The translations under genes and the position numbers were made by a program. Positions 52,401 to 58,400 of a stretch of 64,000 bases of DNA are shown one piece after another. The stretch covers positions 248,001-312,000 of the forward strand of contig JANEZZ010001903.1 of the NCBI GenBank assembly GCA_026122225.1, read 5' to 3'. Every line of letters begins with the position of its first letter. Positions within the stretch are counted from its first letter, which is position 1. Source of the DNA: Heloderma charlesbogerti (lineage: Eukaryota > Chordata > Lepidosauria > Squamata > Helodermatidae). The notes beneath the pieces are model-generated. The model was not told the origin of the DNA. It was given only the letters and a program-made list of their open reading frames with translations, and did no database searches.

Positions 52401-55400
52401 GGTCTGCAGCCTGGGGGTCATTTTGGACTCCCAGCTGTCCATGGAGGCTGAGGTGTCAGCTGTGAGCTGGACAGCGCTGTATCAACTCCATCTGATACGG
52501 TGGCTGCGCCCCTTCCTTCCCAACCATCTGCTCCCATTGGTAGTACATGCCCTGGTCTCCTCTCGTTTAGACTACTGTAATGCCCTCTATGTGGGATTAC
52601 CCTTGAAGACGGTTCGGAAACTGCAGCTGGTACAGAACGTGGCGGCTCGCCTGATTGAAGGCAGCCGCCGGCGAGATCACATCACTCCAGTGCTGAAGGA
52701 GTTGCACTGGTTACCAGTTGTTTTCCGGGCCAAATTCAAGGTGTTGGTTTTGACCTTTAAAACCCTAGATGGTTCCGTCCCAGCCTATCTTAAGGAGCGC
52801 CTCCAGCAGCACCAGACAGGCCGCTTAACAAGATCAGCCTCGGATGGCCTTCTCTCTGTCCCCTCAGCCAGGACAGCTAGACTGGTGGGGACGAGGGAGA
52901 GGGCCTTTTCTGTGGTGGCCCCCACCCTGTGGAACTCCCTCCCTAGGGAACTCCGTCATGCCCCCTCTTTAATGAGCTTCCGTCATGCATTAAAAACGTT
53001 GTTGTTCAGGCAGGCATTTGGGGTGGGTTAGGGTATTTTAGAAAACGTTTTTATTGTAGAATTTTATTGTTTTAAACTGTTTTTATTGTATGTTGTACAT
53101 CGCCCAGAGTGGCTGGGTGACCAGCCAGATGGGCGATTAATAAATTTAATAATAAATAATAAATAAATAATTAGCAGTAGGAAGGGAGCTGGAAACACCC
53201 AGAAAATGGGAGATCGGGGTGGGAAATGAGGAGTCAAGTAGCTTGATCCTCTGTTACATGCTCCCCACTTCTCTGAGAGGTGAGAAGTCCAGGGGCTGCA
53301 TGACAGGCCTAATTTACTTTTCCTTTAGAGAGTACTAGAGATGTATTGTTTCTTTATAACCTTTGGTTGATTTTCCTGATTAAAACTGTACACACACAGA
53401 GCAGTTTTTAAAATGAAAGAAAAACACACTGGAGATCGTGTTCATGGATTTTATGTCACACCTGTTAATTAGGTCATGAGGTGGGCCAGCCCAACCAGCA
53501 ACTCATCACCTTGAAGGCCTTCACTTGCTGCTACCCCCCTCACCCCCCCTTCTTGTGGCAGTACTCCTGGATCCCTTTTGTCTCAACACTCATGAGCATC
53601 TTTGATGGTAAGTACCAGCAGCTTGATTTTGGAGACAGCAATCCACCAAGTTAGAAAATCGGGGCTGGTAACATACAATGCTTATTATTTATGTAGCTTT
53701 TGGACAACTGAAGCACTACCATGGGTTCAAAAGAGATGGGTGGACAGGAGTCCCAGATACTTTACCCCAATGATGAGGCGTACGATTCCCTTTTTCTTGG
53801 CGGCTTCTATGCTCCCATTGTCGCTATCCGAGGCATCGCCATCCGTGATGATGACCATCACTTTGTTTGCACCTTTTCGCATGCCACGCTCAGGGATGAA
53901 AACTTTATCCCTGCCATCAGAAACAGGGGAATGGTTATCTAGAGCAAGGCAAATCCTGAATGCAGTTTAACTACTATACTGTTCTTGCTGGGGACTAGTT
54001 CAGACATGCGTATAGCCAAAACAGCACCATCCATGTTCGAGAGGGACAAATCAGTGGGCTCAGGAGAACTCTGAGGCTGACTCAGACGTCTTCTTTTGCA
54101 AAGGGCCATAGTTTTGTGATAGAGCCAGTGGAGGCTGGTGGCTCTCATGTCAGTGGGGTAGTGCATCCGCTCCGGTTTCAGTCAGAACCAGTCAGAACTC
54201 TAAAGGAGCTACCCAAGGCTAAACCCAGCACCGAACTCTAGCTCCAAAATAGGTTCAGCGTCTCGGATAGCTCCTTTAGAGTTCTAACTGGAACCCAGAG
54301 CAGATTCACAGCCCCACTGACATCAGAGCCACCAGTCTGCACTGGATACAGCATGTAGTTTGCCAGCAGAAGACTGCTACGTCAATCCCCCAAAGGATCT
54401 CAGGTAGCAGGGCTGGGAAATACAACTACCTGAGACCTTGCAGAGCAGCTGTTGGCTGGAGATGGCTAGCATAACTGCAAGCAGAAAATAATGTCTTCCA
54501 GGTATTGTTGGCTGTGGTCTTTTGGTCCCACTTTTTCTCTTTTAACCGCACTTGTTTGGCTGCTCCCTCCCATCTATGGGCCCAGTTCCCATGAAAAGAA
54601 AATGGATAAGAAGCAAAGCAGAGTACCTCTGAGCATGTGGCGAGTGTCTACGCTCTCACCGCAGAGAAAACTGCAGCCCATCAATTAAAAGCACTACCCC
54701 AACTATTCCTTGGCAGTGTTCTGAGAACTCATCTAACCAGCCTTCCCCAATCTGGTGCCCTCCAGATGATCTGGACCAAAACTCCCATCATCCCTGACCA
54801 TTGGCTATACTGGCTGGGGCTGATTGAAGCTGTAGTCCAAAACATTCGGTAGGCTCCACGTTGGAGGAGGCTGCCCTAAACAAATTCTTTTGTTTTGAAA
54901 CTCAGCTTATAGCAGTTAACATCTGGACACTCTCTAGATGTTTTGGACTACACCTCCCTTCAGACCCAACCAATGGTCAGGGATGATGGGGATTGTATTC
55001 CAAAAGATCTGGCACACCTCTGCCACTGCTAAACCTTATGCCAGTACTCTATACTTGATGGTCTCTGCTCACTTCCACTACCATGACTGAGCTAGATGAA
55101 TCAAGAGTCCAAGGCAGCTTCTTGGTTTATAGATCTTGAGAAAGGACACGCGACCCTCAATCTCTGAATTTTTAGAGGCCACTCTACCCCACACTTGAAC
55201 TTACCACCCACCAACCCAACTCCCATTGAAAAAGCAAAGCCACTCACGCTACAACTTTAACAGCCTCAAAGGTGTTTGTAATGCTTTTCGCATGTTTCAC
55301 GTTGGCCAAGAGCCTTCGAGGGTTGCGATCACTGGTGTAGTTGTTAAAATCAAATTCAATGGTGGTATTAAATGAGAACTGCACGGCAGCAAACTGGAAG

Positions 55401-58400
55401 GGTTGGGAGGGAAAACAGAAGCAGCATTAAAGACATTGTTACAAAATTGCTATGCAAAACAAAGTCCCCTTTATTGCACAGGCTGGGAGATGAAGGGGTA
55501 CCATGTCAGGGTCTTGGGAGAAAGAATACGCTGTGTGGAAAACAGAGCCAGCATATATGTTTGGCAAAATCACACGGTATAGTCTGGGCAATACTGTACC
55601 ACTTCATACAGCAGGTGTTGGGGTTGTCACACGTTTGACTACTTCCCCAGGCTAAAATCATCATCATCATCCCCACATGTAGAAACTGAAAACTAGGAGC
55701 AAGCATCTAGCATAGCCCCACCCTGGTGTGCTAGTCTTCTGCAAGTGGGAAATTCTTTGTCAAAAGTGGAGCACTGAAAACTGCAATCCCTCTCTCCACT
55801 GGCAGTCTGAAATGATCGAGTCCTAGAAGACATCTACCATGCAATTTTGCTGAATGTGTAGAGTAAAGCAGGGTTGGGTAACTTGTGGCCCTCCAGATGT
55901 TGTTGGACTGCCACTCTCAGCATCCCTCTGCATTGGCTATGTCAGCTAGGGCTGATGGAGGATGCAGTCTAACACACTGGAGAGCCACACACTGCCTCGC
56001 CCTGGATGAGAGCCTTTCACGGCCAGGGCACCCAATCTATTCCATTCACTGGAAATTAATGCCGAGAGCTTCACCTACTGGGCGGTATAAAAATGAAACA
56101 AACAAACAAATAAAAATTCACCTGTTTAGCTGAGATAAGCAGCCAGCATAACCTAGCAATTTCCTGCTGGGGAATAAGCTGTGAGCACACTGATGTTTCT
56201 AGTGATACAACAGCCAGAAGAAAGAAGAGTCATTACTGCAGCAACTCTTTCTATAGTATATGTAAGACTGGAGAGCCAGTGCACACACAGCCACCACTGC
56301 ACTGTACTGCAGAAAGCAATCGTATAGCTGGGCCATGCCAGCCGCACGTCCCTGCCTTTAAAGGGCAGGGGTGGATAGGGAGGTTCTGCTGCGATAACAT
56401 GAGTATGTGAGAGTGACTCTTATACATTGCTGGAAAAGAACCCCAAGGCAAACACTTGGGGTAGACATGGTACACAGCTGGTAGACATGAGCCCTGAGCA
56501 AAACAGCCCACCTCTCCTGGTTAGCTTCCGCCCTACCCTTTTTCTCTGGAATTCCCATTCTTTGTTTACTCTTTTTTTAATGGAGAATTCAGATATCCTC
56601 ACTGTCAAATTGTTGCAGTCCAGTGTTTTTATGTTGTCCTGTTTTTTTTCAGACCTGAGTTTTGCTCCCAGAACCAGGCTGTCCAGTGTGAACACTTTAG
56701 GCTTTTCAGGGTTCCTGTGCCTTTAATTAAAAACTTCCTATTAGTAGGTTATGCCCTTCTATTACTTTCTGTTGATCACATCTTGGGGATTAGTGATGAA
56801 TAACCTATTGATTGTCCCTTAGATAACCTTAATTTTCTCTTGTATTCCGTTTTTGTTCCCAAAGGAAGGAGTGGTTAACTACTGATTTCATCTCACAATT
56901 GTTCTTTTTGTTTTTGCTAACTGACTGAAATAGCACTTTTTTGCTAAATTAGAATGAGAAGAAAATGTAAGAGAAAACTAGTAATGAACACATACACACA
57001 CCCTAAAACATAAATGGACAATAAGGGACAATTGAGACGTCACTCAAGGGGCAATTCATAGGCTACTCATAAAATAGCTTGCTGCCACGCTCACCAAGAA
57101 GCAATGAAAATCACAGAATCAGAAAGCAGGAGAATTTCAATTAACATTGCACAGGACCTTTACCAAATGGTCCTTATTTCTGATTAAACTTTATAGAAAA
57201 ATCTTGGGTTGCTTTCAGACAGGTAGCTCCTAACGCTTCTCAATCATTGCTCTTCTGCTGTAAGGTACAAGCTGAATTGCAACTGATTTTCCACACTAGC
57301 AGAAGTATTGTGCTTTTTCTATGTGTACATGCCACTATATTCCATCCAACCAGTAGACATGGCATAGCTGTTGTGGGTGGGAAAGGAGAAGGTCCTATTT
57401 ACCCAAACATCCAATTGAAGCTAAGCACACATTCACTAGAAGCTTTGCAGTGGCTGCAATTTTATCATGCTATTTAAAAATAATAATTCTTATATTTAGT
57501 ACTAACACGCTTTTCCAGGTATATATATTTTTACTATATTAAAATAGGGAAATGCCATTTAAATCAAAGGAAGTTATACCTCTATAATGGCACAACACTA
57601 TTGTTTTTTTTTAAATGAAGGCAAAAAAGACACCCCTTTTCCAGTCATCAACCTTGCAGTGACTGTTTTTTTCCACCTTATCATTTTTTTCTTAATTAGT
57701 GTTATAGCATTACAAAGTGCTTCCAGACGGAGGACTCCTAACAGCACTACTCAAAAGACATTGTGCAACTATTCAGTCTTTTCTTCCTTAATCCCTTTTT
57801 TGTGAAAAGAAAAAAGATGGAAAAGTCCATGGGAAAAAACAGAAAGGTTGTAAGTGGAAGACAATGACATCTGGACCACAGTAAAATTCCGTGAATGAGG
57901 CAGTGTGATTGCACAATAAAAGCCTCATCTGGAAGCACAAACTAGTGTTGTAGCGTTATAACAGTCTTCCATTTTGGAGTACTTCCAGACAAGGCTTTAT
58001 CGTGAAATCACCACAGTTCATTTACTTTAATTTCACAGGGGGTCCAGATGGCGTTGTGATCCATTTCTAATCAGCCTATGTTTTCCCAGCGCAGCATGCA
58101 TTTTTTTTCTTACCACAGAAAATCCAGGGTGTTTTCATATGAGACTTTTATTGTGCAATCACACTGCCTCATTCAAGGAATTACACTGGGGGAGGGGGGG
58201 GGTGTCCAGACACCATCATCTTCAATTTGTAACCATCCCATGTATTCCCACTGCGCCTTCTGTCTTTTTTCTTACCAGAAAAAAATCTGTTAAGGTGACA
58301 AAATTGAGGGTGCTTCCAGATTGGGCTTTGGTCACACCTTCACCCTGCCTCATTCTTAGAATTTAACAGGGGGTGGGGTGGGTTCCAGATGATATCATAT

